A program made the position numbers and the translations under genes. Below the pieces are notes generated by a model, which saw nothing but the letters and a program-made list of their open reading frames with translations, had not been told where the DNA came from and ran no database searches. This document shows, one piece after another, positions 43,683 to 52,795 of a stretch of DNA of 64,000 bases. The DNA is from Allosediminivita pacifica (lineage in GTDB: Bacteria > Pseudomonadota > Alphaproteobacteria > Rhodobacterales > Rhodobacteraceae), in assembly GCF_003054175.1 (NCBI RefSeq), contig NZ_QBKN01000020.1, positions 1 through 64,000 of the forward strand, written 5' to 3'. Every line of letters begins with the position of its first letter. Position 1 is the first letter of the stretch.

Positions 43683-44471
43683 ATGAACACCATCGGGCGC
43701 ACCACCGCGAACTGGATCATCCTCGGGCTGACGCTGACCTTCCTGATCGGCCCATTCCTCATCATCATCCTGGCCGGCGCCTCGGATACCGAGTTCCTCG
43801 CCTTCCCGCCGCAGGGGCTGACCCTGCGCTGGTACGCCAAGGTCTTCACCGTCGAGAGCTTCCGCGCGAGCTTCATGCTGTCCATGGGGCTCGCCATCTT
43901 CGGCACGCTGCTGGCGCTGGTACTGGGTGTGCCGGCGGCCTACGCGCTCAACCGCTACGACCTGCCCGGCGCCGAAACCGTGCGCACCATCGTGGCGGCA
44001 CCGATCATCGTGCCGGGCATCATCGTGGGCCTTGCCCTGCTGCGCTACGTGGTGGTGCCGCTCGACGTGACGGTGACCATGGCGCTTTTCATGGCGCACA
44101 CGGCGCTGGTGCTGCCCTACGCCGTGCGCGTCGTCTCTTCCTCCATGCACAACCTGCGCGGCGACATGGAAGAGGCCGCCGTCCTGCTGGGCTGCTCGCG
44201 CTTCCAGGCCTTCACCAAGGTCGTGCTTCCGAACATCCGTGGTGGCGTGCTTGCCGCCTTCATCCTCGGCTTCGTGACCTCGTTCAACCAGGTGCCGGTC
44301 TCGCTCTTCCTGTCGGGCCCCGGGGTCCGCACCCTGCCCATCGACATGCTCGCCTACATGGAGATCACCTTCGATCCCTCCGTCGCGGCGCTCTCGGCCC
44401 TGCTGGCCTTCATGTCGCTTGCCATCGTCTTCGTCGCCGAACGTCTGCTGGGATTCTCTCGCTATGTCTGA
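43683..44471 (+). CDS. ABC permease 2 (PotC type)
   Basis: 262 residues, six helices. EAA-loop segment NLRGDMEEAAVLLGCSRFQAFTKVVLPNIRGG; APIIVPGIIVGLALLRY is typical of PotC/PotI. Starts 3 bp after permease 1 and overlaps the ATPase gene by 8 bp. Confidence 0.9.
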   Translation: MNTIGRTTANWIILGLTLTFLIGPFLIIILAGASDTEFLAFPPQGLTLRWYAKVFTVESFRASFMLSMGLAIFGTLLALVLGVPAAYALNRYDLPGAETVRTIVAAPIIVPGIIVGLALLRYVVVPLDVTVTMALFMAHTALVLPYAVRVVSSSMHNLRGDMEEAAVLLGCSRFQAFTKVVLPNIRGGVLAAFILGFVTSFNQVPVSLFLSGPGVRTLPIDMLAYMEITFDPSVAALSALLAFMSLAIVFVAERLLGFSRYV

Positions 44472-45477
44472 CACCTACGTCCAACTGACAGACCTGACCC
44501 TGACCTACGGCCAGAGCGTCGCCGTCCCCGAGCTGAACCTCGGCATTCGCGAGGGCGAACTGATCGCCCTGCTCGGCCCCTCGGGCTGCGGCAAGACCAC
44601 GACCATGCGCGCCATCGCCGGGCTGCTTGCCCCCGCGTCTGGCCGCATCACCATCGACGGGCGCGACGTGACCCGCGTGCCCGCCAACAAGCGCGGCATC
44701 GGCCTCGTCTTCCAGAGCTACGCGCTCTTCCCCCATCTCAACGCCTTCGAGAACGTGGCCTTCGGCCTGCGCCTGCAGAAGCTTTCGGCGAACGAGATCA
44801 CCGAGCGCACCCTGCAGGGCCTCGCCACCGTGGGCCTCACCGGCTACGACAAGCGCAAGCCCGCCGAGATGTCGGGCGGCCAGCAGCAGCGCCTCGCGCT
44901 GGCCCGCTCGCTTGTCATGCAGCCCAAGGTGCTGCTGCTGGACGAGCCGCTGTCGAACCTCGACGCGCGCCTGCGGCTCGAGATGCGGACCGAGCTGCAG
45001 CGCGTGCAGAAGGAAACCGGCGTCACCATGGTCTTCGTCACCCACGATCAGGCCGAGGCGCTGGCGCTTGCCGACCGCATCGTCCTGATGAAGGAGGGCC
45101 GGATCGAACAGCTCGGCACGCCCGCTGATCTTTATGCCCGTCCCGAGACCGCCTTCGCGGCAGAATTCATGGGCTTCGAGAACATCTTCCGCGTCGAGGG
45201 CGGCAAGGTGGTCAGCGACAAGGGCACCCTGCCACTGGGCTTTGCCACGACCAGCCCGCTTCTCGCCTGGCGGCCCGATGGCGTGACGGTCGGCTCGGGC
45301 CCACACGAGGGCCGCGTCGTCGCCACCAGCTTTGCCGGGGCGCACCGGGAATACGTGCTCGAGAGCGCACTCGGCCCGATCAAGGCCGACGCCGACATCG
45401 CCCTGCCCCGCGTCGAGATCGGCGAGACGCTGACCTTCGACCTGCCCGAAGCCACCGCCCGCCCGCTTGCCGCATGA
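44464..45477 (+). CDS. ABC ATPase (PotA/UgpC type)
   Basis: 337 residues from MSDTYVQ. Walker A GPSGCGKTT near 41, signature MSGGQQQR, Walker B LLLDEPLSNLDARLR, switch His in VTHDQAEAL. The C-terminal 100 residues are a TOBE-type regulatory domain. Last transport gene; overlaps the nucleoside hydrolase start (ATGA at 45474-45477). Confidence 0.92.
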   Translation: MSDTYVQLTDLTLTYGQSVAVPELNLGIREGELIALLGPSGCGKTTTMRAIAGLLAPASGRITIDGRDVTRVPANKRGIGLVFQSYALFPHLNAFENVAFGLRLQKLSANEITERTLQGLATVGLTGYDKRKPAEMSGGQQQRLALARSLVMQPKVLLLDEPLSNLDARLRLEMRTELQRVQKETGVTMVFVTHDQAEALALADRIVLMKEGRIEQLGTPADLYARPETAFAAEFMGFENIFRVEGGKVVSDKGTLPLGFATTSPLLAWRPDGVTVGSGPHEGRVVATSFAGAHREYVLESALGPIKADADIALPRVEIGETLTFDLPEATARPLAA

Positions 45478-46355
45478 GCATCTGGGTCGACACGGACTAC
45501 GGCTTCGACGACCTCTGGGCGCTGCTTCTGCTGCGTCACGCGGGCGTCTCGGTCGACGGCATTTCACTCGTCGCGGGCAACGCGCCGCTGCCGCGCGTCG
45601 TGGCGAATGCACAGGGTGCCGCCGCATATTATGGCTTCGAGGCGCCCCTGCACGCGGGCGCCGATCGCCCGCTCGTGCGCGATCAGGAAACCGCCGGACG
45701 CATTCTCGGGCCCCGTGGCATGCAAAGCCGTGGCGCCTACCTGCCCGAAGTCGTCGGCCCCGAGGTCCCCACCGATGCCGTGGAAGCCCTCGCCGCCTGG
45801 TTGCAGGACGAAGGCGAACGCACCGTCCTCGCCCTGGGGCCCCTGACCAACATCGCCCGGCTGATCGAGAGTGCCCCGCGCGCTGCCCAACGGATCACCC
45901 GGCTGGTCTGGATGGGCGGCAGCGCCGGGCGCGGCAACCACTCCGCGCAGGCCGAATTCAACGCGCTCGCCGACCCCGAGGCGCTGGCCGCCGTCGCCGC
46001 ATCCGGGCTGCCCCTCGACGTGGTTGACCTCGAGATCTGCCGGAAAGTCACCTTCGGCCCCGACGACCTGCCCAGATGCGAGCCGCTGACCGCCGATCTT
46101 CTGGGCGGCTACCTCGACATCGGCCTGTCGCGTGGCCGCCCCGGCATGGCAATCTACGACCCGCTGGCCGCGCTGGCCGTGGCAGACCCCGGTGCCCTGA
46201 CCTTCGCGCCGCACCACATGACCGTCTCAACGACCCCGGACGACAGCTACGGCGCCACTCGCTTCACCGCCGACCCGCAGACGCCCACGCGCCTTGCCAC
46301 CGGCGTTTCCGACACTGCCGCGCGTCTCTGCCTCGACGCGCTGAAAGAGGGGTGA
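45474..46355 (+). CDS. Inosine-uridine-type nucleoside hydrolase
   Basis: 293 residues. Calcium/ribose motif WVDTDYGFDDLWALLLL at the N-terminus (D-x-D-x4-DD), ALGPLTNIARL near 123, WMGGSAGRGN near 143, and a late Asp in IYDPLAALAV. It splits a nucleoside into base and ribose. There is no signal peptide, so it acts on imported nucleoside. Coupled to the transporter ATPase and followed 5 bp later by adenine deaminase. Confidence 0.92.
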   Translation: MSIWVDTDYGFDDLWALLLLRHAGVSVDGISLVAGNAPLPRVVANAQGAAAYYGFEAPLHAGADRPLVRDQETAGRILGPRGMQSRGAYLPEVVGPEVPTDAVEALAAWLQDEGERTVLALGPLTNIARLIESAPRAAQRITRLVWMGGSAGRGNHSAQAEFNALADPEALAAVAASGLPLDVVDLEICRKVTFGPDDLPRCEPLTADLLGGYLDIGLSRGRPGMAIYDPLAALAVADPGALTFAPHHMTVSTTPDDSYGATRFTADPQTPTRLATGVSDTAARLCLDALKEG

Positions 46356-46360
46356 CCGAC

Positions 46361-48127
46361 ATGCCGTTCCCCGGTGATCTCAATGACCCCGCGCTGCGTG
46401 CCCGCGCCGTGAAGGCCGCACGTGGCCTTGCCCCTTTCGATCTGCTGATCGAGGGCGGCGAGGTCATGGACATGGTCACAGGCCGCACCCGCCGCGCCGA
46501 TGTCGGCCTTGTCGGGCCGCTCATCGCCAGCGTCCACGCGCCCGGCGACGCCCGGCGCGACGCCCACGCCCGTCACGACGCCCGCGGCATGACCATCGTG
46601 CCTGGCTTCGTCGACACGCACATGCACGTGGAAAGCTCCATGGTGACGCCCGCCGAATACGCGGGCGCCGTGGTGCCGCGCGGCGTGACAACCGCGCTTT
46701 GGGACCCGCATGAATTCGCCAATGTCGCGGGCGAGGCCGGGCTTGAGCACGCCTGCGCCGCCGCCCGCGACCTGCCCCTGCGGCTGCTGCCGCTGGTGCC
46801 GACCTGCGTGCCCTCGGCCCCCGGCTACGAGGTCTCGGGCGGCGATTTCGGCCCCGAGACCGTTGCGCGCTGGCTCGCCCGCGACGACACCCACGGCGCC
46901 GCCGAACTCATGACCATGCATCAGCTGCTCGACGGCGATCCGCGCGTCACCGGAATCGTCGCTGCGGGGCTTGCCAGCGGCAAGCGCGTCTGCGGCCACG
47001 GGCGCGGCCTTGCGGGCGGCGACCTTGCCGCCTTTGCCGCTGCCGGGGTCGAAACCGATCACGAGCTGACAAGCGCCGGCGACCTCCTGGCCAAGCTCGA
47101 GGCCGGTTTCACCATCGAGTTGCGCGGTTCGCACGCGCACCTGCTGCCCGAGTTCGCCGAAGCGCTGCTCTCACTCGGCGAACTGCCGCAGACCGTGACG
47201 CTCTGCACCGACGACGTCTTTCCCGATGACCTTCTGGCCCAGGGCGGGCTCGACGCGGTGATCCGGATGCTGGTGGACTGCGGCCTGCCGCCGCTCTGGG
47301 CCTATCGCGCCGCGACGCTGAACGCAGCGACGCGCATCGGGCGCCCTGACCTTGGCCTTGTTGCCCCCGGCCGCCGCGCCGATCTGGTGCTGCTCTCGGA
47401 CATGGCGCAGGTGCGCGCGGCAGATGTCATCGCCAATGGCCGCCTTGTCGCCTCGGGCGGTACGCTCACGACCCCGGCCTGGTCCGCGCCGCCCCCCGCC
47501 GCCCTGCGCGAGACCATGAAGCTCGCCCCGCTGGCGCCCGCTGATTTCGAGGTGCCCGCGCAGGGCCCACGCGCCACCATCGCCACCCTGTCGAAACCAC
47601 GCTTCCCGGAATGGGGCCGCCGCGAGGTGGCGGTCTCAGACGGCAATCTGGTGCTTCCCGACGACATGATCCGCATGGCGGTCGTGAACCGGCACGGCAC
47701 AGGCGCGCCCGTGCGCGTGGCCTTTCTGGAAAACTGGAGCACCTGGCGCGGCGCCTTCGCCACCACCGTCTCGCACGACAGTCACAACCTGACGATCTTC
47801 GGGCGCGATCCCGCCGACATGGCCGCCGCCGGCAATGCCCTGCGCGAGGCCGGAGGCGGGCTCGCCGTCGCCCGTAACGGAGAAGTGACGGAAATGCTCG
47901 CCCTGCCCGTCGCCGGGCTCGTGAGCGATGTGCCGCTTTCCGAGGTCGCCCAGCGCTTCGCCGCGATCCGTGCCGCGATGGAAGAGCTTGTCGATTGGCA
48001 GCCCCCCTACCTCGTCTTCAAGGCGCTCTTCGGGGCCTCGCTCGTCTGCAATCCGGGGCCGAGGTTGAGCGACGTGGGGCTGGTCGATGTCTTCGAGGGC
48101 AAGATTCTGGAGACCTGCCTCGGCTGA
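46361..48127 (+). CDS. ade: Adenine deaminase
   Basis: 588 residues. Metal site DTHMHVESSMVTPAEY, then RGVTTALWDPHEFANV, CGHGRGL, AGVETDHE and LRGSHAHLLPEF; the C-terminal half carries VSHDSHNLTIFGRDP. This is the long COG1001 adenine deaminase. It turns adenine from the hydrolase step into hypoxanthine and ammonia. A GTG at 46352 overlapping the previous stop is an alternative start. Confidence 0.93.
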   Translation: MPFPGDLNDPALRARAVKAARGLAPFDLLIEGGEVMDMVTGRTRRADVGLVGPLIASVHAPGDARRDAHARHDARGMTIVPGFVDTHMHVESSMVTPAEYAGAVVPRGVTTALWDPHEFANVAGEAGLEHACAAARDLPLRLLPLVPTCVPSAPGYEVSGGDFGPETVARWLARDDTHGAAELMTMHQLLDGDPRVTGIVAAGLASGKRVCGHGRGLAGGDLAAFAAAGVETDHELTSAGDLLAKLEAGFTIELRGSHAHLLPEFAEALLSLGELPQTVTLCTDDVFPDDLLAQGGLDAVIRMLVDCGLPPLWAYRAATLNAATRIGRPDLGLVAPGRRADLVLLSDMAQVRAADVIANGRLVASGGTLTTPAWSAPPPAALRETMKLAPLAPADFEVPAQGPRATIATLSKPRFPEWGRREVAVSDGNLVLPDDMIRMAVVNRHGTGAPVRVAFLENWSTWRGAFATTVSHDSHNLTIFGRDPADMAAAGNALREAGGGLAVARNGEVTEMLALPVAGLVSDVPLSEVAQRFAAIRAAMEELVDWQPPYLVFKALFGASLVCNPGPRLSDVGLVDVFEGKILETCLG

Positions 48128-48151
48128 GGCGCACCTCTGGCAGAGCGGTCA

Positions 48152-48215
48152 GGGGGCGCTGCCCCCGTCGCGGCACGCCGCGACTCCCCCGGAGTATTTG
48201 TGCCAAGAAGAAGCG
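48152..48215 (+). repeat. REP-like 3'-end element, copy 3
   Basis: GGGGGC-GCT-GCCCCC, a second stem CGCGGC / GCCGCG, then CCCCCGGAGTATTTGTGCC and AAGAAGAAGC, starting 25 bp after the ade stop in the same orientation. Confidence 0.78.
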
Positions 48216-48249
48216 GGGGCAGCGGCGGCCTTGGCAGGGACAAGCGTTA

Positions 48250-48318
48250 CGTCCCGGTTAACGCGCGAGCTTAACCCGTTGATTTCATTGGTACGGAGAA
48301 ATGTCCCGGCCCGGGACA
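48250..48318 (-). repeat. Palindromic repeat unit, copy B
   Basis: TGTCCCGG-C-CCGGGACA at 48302-48318. On the minus strand, exactly 19 nt on, TCAACGGGTTA begins the second block (ending 48282), which here holds GGTTAA-N9-TTAACC (48256-48276) in place of the ACAGAGACG core. A GTCCCGG half-site is at 48251-48257. Lies between converging ade and ubiK genes. Confidence 0.75.
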
Positions 48319-48367
48319 CTCTGGACTCTCGCGCGGGCGGGGCAGGATCCACCCCGCCGGCGCGGCT

Positions 48368-48613
48368 TCACTCGGCGCCCTTCTCCAGCGCGTCGAGCCG
48401 CGCCTTCAGCGCCTCATTTTCCTCGCGCGCTTTCTGGGCCATGGCCCGAACCGCGTCGAATTCTTCGCGGGTCACGAAGTCGCGGTCGGCCAACCAACGG
48501 TCGATCATCGATTTCATCGCCGTCTCGGCCTCTCCCCGCGCCCCCTGCGCGACACCCATCGCGTTGGTCATGAGCTGCGATAGATCGTCGAAAACCTTGT
48601 TGCGTGTCTGCAT
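48368..48613 (-). CDS. ubiK: UbiK-type ubiquinone biosynthesis accessory factor
   Basis: 81 residues. Membrane-fusogenic coiled-coil family pattern: [23 protein letters not shown] at the start and [35 protein letters not shown] as the C-terminal coiled coil. UbiK trimers assist UbiJ in aerobic ubiquinone synthesis. Divergent from lgt. Confidence 0.88.
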   Translation of the reverse strand: MQTRNKVFDDLSQLMTNAMGVAQGARGEAETAMKSMIDRWLADRDFVTREEFDAVRAMAQKAREENEALKARLDALEKGAE

Positions 48614-48708
48614 GGGTCACTCCGCCGTTGCATTCACCCACCTATATGGGCCACGTGGCCCCCGGCCTCAACCTTGACCCCGGCCCGGACACAGGGCACC
48701 AGATTGCC

Positions 48709-49608
48709 ATGCGCGCCGCCATCCCCTTTCCCGACCTTTCCCCCGAGCTCTTCTCCCTCTCCGTTTTCGGGGTCGAGATCGCCCTGCGCTGGTACGCGCT
48801 GGCCTATATCGCCGGGATCCTGATCGGCTGGCGGCTCGCCGTCGCCGCCCTCCGGCGCCCTGCCCTCTGGCCGGCGCAGACCCCGCCGATGAGCCCCCGA
48901 CAGCTCGAGGATCTGCTGACCTGGGTGATCCTCGGCGTGATCCTCGGCGGCAGGCTCGGCTTCGTCTTCTTCTACCAGCCCGCCTACTACCTTCAGAACC
49001 CGCTCCAGATTCCCATGGTCTGGCAGGGTGGCATGTCCTTTCACGGCGGCCTCCTCGGGGTCATCGTGGCCAGCCTGATCTTCTGCGTCAGGAATCGCAT
49101 TCCGCTCGCCTCCGCCGCCGATCTCCTGGCGCTGGCCACGCCTCCGGGCCTGCTGCTCGGCCGGCTGGCGAACTTCGTCAACGCCGAGCTTTGGGGCCGG
49201 CCCACCGATCTGCCCTGGGGCGTGATCTTTCCCGGGCCCTATGCCCAGGACTGCGGCCAGCCGGTCGGAGACCTCTGCGCCCGTCACCCATCGCAGCTCT
49301 ACGAGGCCGGGCTGGAAGGGTTGTTGCTTGGGCTCGTCCTGCTGGCTCTGGTGCGGCGCGGCGCCCTGAAGTACCCGGCCCTCGTGGCGGGCACCTTCTT
49401 CGCCGGGTACGGGATCGGCCGTTTCATCGTCGAGTTCTTCCGCCAACCCGACGCCCAGTTCCAGTCGCCCGGCAACCCGCTCGGGCTGGCCATTCATGTC
49501 GACGGCTACGGCCTGACCATGGGCCAGCTTCTCAACATGCCGATGATCGCTGCCGGGCTGATCGCGGTCTTCTGGGCACTGCGCCGGCCGGGCCATCGCC
49601 CCGCATGA
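48709..49608 (+). CDS. lgt: Prolipoprotein diacylglyceryl transferase
   Basis: 299 residues, seven helices. [16 protein letters not shown] near the N-terminus, [12 protein letters not shown] with the essential His, and the Lgt signature [28 protein letters not shown] follows. It adds diacylglycerol to the lipobox cysteine of prolipoproteins. Overlaps midA by 4 bp (ATGA). Confidence 0.95.
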   Translation: MRAAIPFPDLSPELFSLSVFGVEIALRWYALAYIAGILIGWRLAVAALRRPALWPAQTPPMSPRQLEDLLTWVILGVILGGRLGFVFFYQPAYYLQNPLQIPMVWQGGMSFHGGLLGVIVASLIFCVRNRIPLASAADLLALATPPGLLLGRLANFVNAELWGRPTDLPWGVIFPGPYAQDCGQPVGDLCARHPSQLYEAGLEGLLLGLVLLALVRRGALKYPALVAGTFFAGYGIGRFIVEFFRQPDAQFQSPGNPLGLAIHVDGYGLTMGQLLNMPMIAAGLIAVFWALRRPGHRPA

Positions 49609-50669
49609 CCCCGCTTGCCCGCCTTCTTATCGCGCAGATCGAGGCCACCGGCCCGATCACCCTGGCCGATTACATGGCCGCCTGCCTCTCTCATCCCGAA
49701 CACGGCTACTACGTGACAAAGGATCCCCTCGGCGCGGCCGGGGACTTCACCACCGCGCCGGAGATCTCGCAGATGTTCGGAGAACTCCTCGGGCTCTCCC
49801 TCGCGCAGGCCTGGCTGGATCAGGGCGCGCCGAACCGTATCGCGCTGGCCGAACTCGGCCCCGGGCGTGGCACCCTGATGCAGGACGTCCTGCGCGCCAC
49901 GCGCGCCATCCCCAAGTTTCACGACGCGATCTCGCTGCATCTTGTCGAGAGCTCTCCGGCGCTGCGAGCCGAGCAGGAGAGGCGGCTGGGCGAAGCTGAG
50001 CCACAGTGGCACGACACGGTTGACACCCTGCCCGATGCGCCGCTTTTCCTTGTCGCCAACGAATTCTTCGACGCCCTTCCGATCCGCCAGTTCCAGCGCG
50101 AGGGGCGCGGGTGGCGCGAAACCGTGGTCGGGGTGCGCGACGGCCAGCTCGTCGCAGGTCGGACTGAGCCTATCCCCCTGCAGGCCCTTGCCCATCGCCT
50201 GCCCGATACCGCCGACGGCGACATCGTCGAGACCAACGCCCCGGCCAGGGCGGTCGCCGCCAGCATCGGGGCGCGCATCGCCGAGTTCGGTGGGGCCGCA
50301 CTGATTGCCGACTACGGCGACTGGCGCAGCAAGGGTGATACTTTCCAGGCCGTCCGGGATCACGAAACGACAGATCCCTTCGACCAGCCCGGCGTGGCGG
50401 ACCTGACGGCGCACGTGGATTTCGAAGCGATCGCCGAGGCCGCCGCCCCCGCGGCGCATGCCCCGATGGCGCTGCAGGGCGTTTTTCTCGAACGCCTTGG
50501 CATCACCGCGCGCGCCCAGGCGCTCGCCCGCGGCCTGCAAGGTGAGGCGCTTGCAAGTCACATCGCCGCGCATCGCAGGTTGACGCACCCGGACGAAATG
50601 GGTTCGCTGTTCAAGATTCTTGCCCTTCATCCCCACGCGGCACCTCCGCCGCCCGGAGTCTCTTCATGA
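49605..50669 (+). CDS. MidA/NDUFAF7-type SAM-dependent methyltransferase
   Basis: 354 residues. Family segments: [21 protein letters not shown] near 15, [24 protein letters not shown]-binding [15 protein letters not shown] near 84, and [14 protein letters not shown]. In mitochondria NDUFAF7 methylates an arginine of complex I subunit NDUFS2; a similar role here is an inference. Sits in an lgt-midA-pgeF operon with ATGA overlaps. Confidence 0.9.
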   Translation: MTPLARLLIAQIEATGPITLADYMAACLSHPEHGYYVTKDPLGAAGDFTTAPEISQMFGELLGLSLAQAWLDQGAPNRIALAELGPGRGTLMQDVLRATRAIPKFHDAISLHLVESSPALRAEQERRLGEAEPQWHDTVDTLPDAPLFLVANEFFDALPIRQFQREGRGWRETVVGVRDGQLVAGRTEPIPLQALAHRLPDTADGDIVETNAPARAVAASIGARIAEFGGAALIADYGDWRSKGDTFQAVRDHETTDPFDQPGVADLTAHVDFEAIAEAAAPAAHAPMALQGVFLERLGITARAQALARGLQGEALASHIAAHRRLTHPDEMGSLFKILALHPHAAPPPPGVSS

Positions 50670-51421
50670 CGCTGGAGATCATCACCTCCACCCTGCTGTC
50701 CTCCGTCCGCCACGGCTTTTTCACCCGCAAGGGGGGCGCCTCATCGGGCATTTTTGCCGGCCTCAATTGCGGCACCGGCAGCTCCGACCAGTCCGAAATC
50801 GTGTCAATCAACAGGGGCCGCGTCGCCGATGCCATGGGCGTCGGGGCCGAGCATCTCTCGACAGCGCACCAGACGCACTCGACCGACGTCATCACGGTCA
50901 CGGGCCCGCTGCATCCGCCGCGGCCGCGGGCGGACGCCCTGGTGACCGCGACACCCGGTCAGGTGATCGGCGTGCTCACGGCGGATTGTCAGCCCGTGCT
51001 CTTCGCGGACGAAGAGGCCGGCGTGATCGGCGCGGCCCATGCCGGCTGGCGCGGGGCGAGGGACGGGGTTCTGGAGGCGACAATCGACGCCATGGAAGGC
51101 CTGGGCGCGAGCCGCTCAACCATCAAGGCCGTGATCGGCCCCACGATCAGTCAGCGCGCCTACGAGGTCGGGCCGGAGTTCTTCGAGGACTTCCTCGCGG
51201 ACGACCCGGTCAATGCACGGTTCTTCGCGAACGGCGACGGGGACCGCCTGCATTTCGACCTGCCCGGCTACGGGTTGCACCGGTTACGTGAGGCTGGCGT
51301 GGAGGCGGAATGGACGCGGCACTGCACCTATTCAGATGCGACACGCTTCTATTCGTTCCGGCGTGCGACCCACGCACGCGAGGCCGACTACGGGCGGCTC
51401 ATCTCGACAATCCGGCTCTGA
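50666..51421 (+). CDS. pgeF: PgeF/YfiH-family multicopper-like protein
   Basis: 251 residues. Metal ligands are in HQTHSTDV, LTADCQPVLF and GAAHAGWRGARDGVLE. The family has been called polyphenol oxidase, purine nucleoside-active enzyme and peptidoglycan editing factor; sequence alone does not choose. End of the lgt-midA-pgeF operon. Confidence 0.9.
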   Translation: MTLEIITSTLLSSVRHGFFTRKGGASSGIFAGLNCGTGSSDQSEIVSINRGRVADAMGVGAEHLSTAHQTHSTDVITVTGPLHPPRPRADALVTATPGQVIGVLTADCQPVLFADEEAGVIGAAHAGWRGARDGVLEATIDAMEGLGASRSTIKAVIGPTISQRAYEVGPEFFEDFLADDPVNARFFANGDGDRLHFDLPGYGLHRLREAGVEAEWTRHCTYSDATRFYSFRRATHAREADYGRLISTIRL

Positions 51422-51444
51422 CGGGCTGCCCTGTCGCCTGAACC

Positions 51445-51669
51445 TCAGGCGATGATGTCGGGCGTGAGACGGTCCTCGATCAGGGCGATCCGGTCTTTGA
51501 GGTAGAGCTTCTTCTTCTTCAGGCGCTGCATCGTCAGGGCGTCGGCGGTGCCGCGTTCCTGCAGGGCGCGGATGGCCTGGTCGAGGTCGCGATGCTCGTT
51601 GCGGAAGAACTCCAGCTCGTAGCGAAGCACCTCTTCGGTCTTCATCGAAATGTCGGTGGGCGCATTCAT
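51445..51669 (-). CDS. YdcH family (DUF465) small protein
   Basis: 74 residues. Pattern ELEFFRNEHRDLDQAIRALQE and ALTMQRLKKKKLYLKDRIALIEDRL, an antiparallel helical hairpin typical of DUF465. Function unknown; common in Rhodobacterales. Starts at MNAPTDIS. Confidence 0.88.
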   Translation of the reverse strand: MNAPTDISMKTEEVLRYELEFFRNEHRDLDQAIRALQERGTADALTMQRLKKKKLYLKDRIALIEDRLTPDIIA

Positions 51670-51729
51670 GCCGGCAGTGTCCTCGAGTGTGTTCCTGAAC
51701 ATAGCAACAAGGGGGGCTTTCGCAAAGAC

Positions 51730-51758
51730 CTTGCAGGGGCATCGCGGGGCTCCCATAT
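51730..51758 (+). promoter_or_regulatory. Heat-shock (RpoH, sigma-32-type) promoter of hsp20
   Basis: CTTGCA, 15-nt spacer, TCCCATAT, against the RpoH consensus CTTGAA-N13-17-CCCCATNT. Transcription would begin about 60 bp before the hsp20 ATG. Confidence 0.65.
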
Positions 51759-51823
51759 TCCAAATTGTAAGGGTCGCCGTAACGGGGCCCGCCGATGACG
51801 GTCGCTTTTCAAAGGACGTGTCG

Positions 51824-52234
51824 ATGACGAAACTGACATTGGGCTCGTACCCCCATATGCTGGGCTTCGAGCAGCTCGAGCGCCTGCTGGAACGCACGGC
51901 CAAGAGCGCGGAGGGCTATCCGCCCTTCAACATCGAACAGACCTCGGACAATTCCTATCGCATCACGCTGGCCGTCGCCGGGTTTTCCGAGCGCGATCTC
52001 AGCATCACGGTCGAGGACCGGCAGCTGATGATCCGCGGGAAGCAGGCGGATGACGGGGGCGAGCGGATCTTTCTCCACCGCGGGATCGCGGCGCGGCAGT
52101 TTCAGCGGAGCTTTGTGCTGGCCGACGGCGTTGAGGTGGGAGAGGCGGTCATCGAGAATGGCCTGCTGCACGTGGATCTCACCCTGAGCCGGCCCGATAC
52201 GGTGGTTCAGACGATCAATATCAGGAAGGGGTAA
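51824..52234 (+). CDS. Hsp20/alpha-crystallin small heat-shock protein
   Basis: 136 residues. Alpha-crystallin domain from PPFNIEQTSDNSYRITLAVAGFSERDLSITVED near 35 to NGLLHVDLTL. An ATP-independent holdase. A good heat-shock promoter precedes it and DUF1150 follows 5 bp later, a recurrent alphaproteobacterial pairing. Confidence 0.93.
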   Translation: MTKLTLGSYPHMLGFEQLERLLERTAKSAEGYPPFNIEQTSDNSYRITLAVAGFSERDLSITVEDRQLMIRGKQADDGGERIFLHRGIAARQFQRSFVLADGVEVGEAVIENGLLHVDLTLSRPDTVVQTINIRKG

Positions 52235-52239
52235 GCCAG

Positions 52240-52488
52240 ATGGATACCAAACAGGATCTTTCCCGTTTCGAGGGCTTCGACGAAGGGCGCCTCGTCTACG
52301 TGCGGGCCGTGAAGGCGGCGGAACTGCCCGAGGACGTTCAGGAAGAGGTGCGCGAGCAGATCGGCGGGGCGGACGAGCTCTATGCCGTGCACCGCGCCGA
52401 TGGCGAGCGGCTGGCGCTGGTGAAGGACCGGGCGATGGCCTTCGTGCTGGCCCGGCAGAACGACCTGGCGCCCGTCACGGTCCACTAA
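52240..52488 (+). CDS. DUF1150 family protein
   Basis: 82 residues. LVYVRAVKAAELPEDVQ, ELYAVHRADGERLALVKDRAMAFVLARQNDLAPVTVH match DUF1150, a small family usually encoded beside Hsp20 genes. Likely heat-inducible with hsp20. No known activity. Confidence 0.88.
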   Translation: MDTKQDLSRFEGFDEGRLVYVRAVKAAELPEDVQEEVREQIGGADELYAVHRADGERLALVKDRAMAFVLARQNDLAPVTVH

Positions 52489-52530
52489 ACTGGCCCCCGG
52501 CGCCGCCCGAAAAGGCGGACCGGAAGGCGG

Positions 52531-52625
52531 TGTCCCGGGGTGTCCCGGGCCGGGACACATCGGTTCCTTATATAAATCAATGACTTACAGAGACGGTTTA
52601 ACCATTTCTCAGGAATGTCCCGCGG
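52531..52625 (+). repeat. Palindromic repeat unit, copy C
   Basis: TGTCCCGG-G-CCGGGACA at 52541-52557, preceded by a tandem TGTCCCGGGG half-copy (52531). Nineteen nt on, the block at 52577-52609 has TCAATGACTTACAGAGACG and TTTAACCATTTCT, almost as in copy A; TGTCCCGCGG follows at 52616. The rest of the 307-bp gap before the next gene shows nothing else. Confidence 0.8.
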
Positions 52626-52795
52626 AACGGGGGCCTAACCGGATCTGTACAAGCTAGGTGTTTCGCATTTTACGCCTCCGCCGGCTCTCGGTGGGGGCGC
52701 TGTCGTTTCGGGCCGGTCGATGCCGCGGGCTTGTCCGGCACCGCGGTCGGGTGTCTACTCACACCATGACAGAGCCCGGCCGCTGGACGCGTATC

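Noticed and set aside
41601-44474. 957-codon open frame on the minus strand across the ABC operon
   Set aside because: Low-complexity His/Asp/Gly/Arg composition and full overlap with recognisable binding-protein, permease and ATPase genes; it is an artefact of high third-position GC.
41718-45477. Annotating the importer simply as a spermidine/putrescine transporter
   Set aside because: The fold is polyamine-type, but the coupled nucleoside hydrolase and adenine deaminase argue for a purine ligand; specificity is left open.
40421-48127. tRNA-Lys as the attachment site of a genomic island carrying the nucleoside operon
   Set aside because: No integrase and no second copy of the tRNA 3' end were seen, and codon use looks like the surroundings.
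48256-48276. GGTTAA-N9-TTAACC as a canonical CtrA site
   Set aside because: CtrA sites are TTAA-N7-TTAA; the spacing here is 9, so it is treated as part of repeat unit B.
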